Source of the DNA: Actibacterium sp. MT2.3-13A
GTDB lineage: Bacteria; Pseudomonadota; Alphaproteobacteria; Rhodobacterales; Rhodobacteraceae
NCBI RefSeq assembly: GCF_018139985.1
Contig: NZ_JAGSOU010000011.1
Span: 62,001-126,000 of the forward strand
Reading direction: 5' to 3'
DNA: 64,000 bases
Shown here in pieces: positions 63,400-64,000 of the stretch. The translations under genes were made by a program, and so were the position numbers. The notes beneath the pieces are model-generated. The model had not been told where the DNA came from. It did not search any database and saw nothing but the letters and a program-made list of their open reading frames with translations. How positions within the stretch are numbered: the stretch's first letter is position 1; every line of letters starts with the position of its first letter.

Positions 63400-64000
63400 A
63401 AACGATTCTGACCAACGCCCGCCTGATCGACCCCGAGGCCGGAACCGACAGCCTCGGCTGGCTGCTGATCGAGGGCGAGACCATCGCCGCCACCGGCGCG
63501 GACACACCGCCCGCGGCCGACCATGTGATCGACTGCGGCGGCAAATGCCTGGCCCCCGGCATCGTCGATATCGGCGTCAAGGTCTGCGAGCCGGGCGAGC
63601 GGCACAAGGAATCCTTCAAATCCGCGGGTCTGGCCGCGGCGGCGGGCGGCGTGACCACCCTGGTCACCCGGCCCGACACCGCGCCCGCCATCGACACCCC
63701 CGAGACGCTGGAATTCGTCACCCGCCGCGCGCGCGAGGCCGCCCCCGTCCGCATCAAACCCATGGCCGCGCTGACCAAGGGCCGCGAGGGCGCCGAGATG
63801 GTCGAGTTGGGCTTCCTGATGGACGCCGGCGCCGTGGCCTTCACCGACTGCGCGCGGGTGGTGGAGAACACCAAGGTGCTGAGCCGCGCCATGACCTATG
63901 CCCGGTCCCTCGGCGCGCTGGTCATCGGCCACCCGCAGGAGCCGGGCCTGTCGAAGGGCGCCGCGGCGACCTCCGGCAAGTTCGCCTCGCTCAAGGGCCT
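63396..64000 (+). CDS. Dihydroorotase-like protein, probably inactive PyrC-prime (5' part; cut by window edge)
   Basis: The visible 201 codons start [20 protein letters not shown]. After GGKCLAPGIVDI the metal-binding HxH of active dihydroorotases is replaced by G60-V61-K62 (DIGVKVCEPGERHKES). SAGLAAAAGGVTTLVTRPDT and GALVIGHPQEPGLSKGAAAT are retained. It belongs with the non-catalytic PyrC-prime subunits that hold aspartate carbamoyltransferase in a dodecamer. ATGA overlap with the upstream gene. An active dihydroorotase must be encoded elsewhere. Confidence 0.88.
   Translation, partial: MKTILTNARLIDPEAGTDSLGWLLIEGETIAATGADTPPAADHVIDCGGKCLAPGIVDIGVKVCEPGERHKESFKSAGLAAAAGGVTTLVTRPDTAPAIDTPETLEFVTRRAREAAPVRIKPMAALTKGREGAEMVELGFLMDAGAVAFTDCARVVENTKVLSRAMTYARSLGALVIGHPQEPGLSKGAAATSGKFASLKG

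Overview
The window is a high-GC (roughly two thirds G+C), gene-dense stretch of chromosome from an alphaproteobacterium, almost certainly of the Rhodobacterales (Roseobacter/Paracoccus/Rhodobacter group). The evidence is a near-identical match to the Rhodobacter-type L-malyl-CoA/beta-methylmalyl-CoA lyase, a COQ9 protein, a decaprenyl-type polyprenyl synthase, ETF-ubiquinone oxidoreductase, an aa3-oxidase subunit IV micro-protein, a phaA-phaB pair, and families that are common in this order (TIGR02302, DUF1244, DUF465, DUF2007, DUF5671, DUF6173, YtoQ). I see no phage, insertion sequence, CRISPR array, tRNA or rRNA. Very long open frames lie antisense to real genes; they result from base composition and are not annotated.

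Layout. 1-9.4 kb: a quinone oxidoreductase (cut by the window edge) coupled to COQ9, divergent from rpsU; two GMC oxidoreductases; an Lrp-type regulator divergent from alanine dehydrogenase (ald); mscL; a glutathione S-transferase; YtoQ and a phosphoribosyltransferase. 9.5-15.6 kb: translation and central metabolism (pheT, pheS, rplT, rpmI, pyk), all on the minus strand. 15.7-18.3 kb: a plus-strand run of N-formylglutamate amidohydrolase, a CHMI-type tautomerase, DUF1244, and a DUF5671 membrane protein with a small partner. 18.3-21.2 kb: a minus-strand operon dgcN-dgcA-aminotransferase IV, which looks like a D-glutamate/D-amino-acid catabolic unit. 21.5-23.6 kb: mcl1 and accA. 23.9-31.5 kb: plsC-ftsX-ftsE, a zinc-ribbon membrane protein, the TIGR02302 protein, and a tightly overlapping argH / micro-lipoprotein / DUF2834 / lysA operon. 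32.9-39.6 kb: a TlpA thioredoxin, tag, an EAL protein, phaA-phaB, an EamA transporter and small conserved genes. 39.6-48.6 kb: polyprenyl synthase, ispE, a TPR protein, ETF-QO divergent from greA, azlCD, a lipoprotein and the oxidase micro-subunit. 48.6-59.3 kb: an acyl-CoA dehydrogenase / MBL / DUF6173 operon, a Sua5-type protein, YqgE, a DsbD-alpha-like protein and an RND efflux pair. 59.4-64 kb: an overlapping udg / phosphoesterase / lysE / moaB operon, then pyrB, a small membrane protein and a degenerate dihydroorotase (pyrC-prime), cut by the right edge.

The genes fit a heterotroph that makes PHB, handles acyl-CoA and glyoxylate through the ethylmalonyl-CoA pathway, uses D- and L-amino acids (ald, dgc operon, lysA, argH), and respires through ubiquinone-10. 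The less ordinary observations are: the dgcN-dgcA operon with an aminotransferase that lacks the usual RxH motif; a short intergenic element present four times (once as an inverted pair); a hairpin that would cover the rpsU ribosome binding site; TGCAGCA boxes near the pha genes and the etf-qo/greA promoters; a duplicated hairpin module behind ald; and two proteins that have lost signature residues (the uracil-DNA glycosylase its Fe-S cysteines, the dihydroorotase its HxH).
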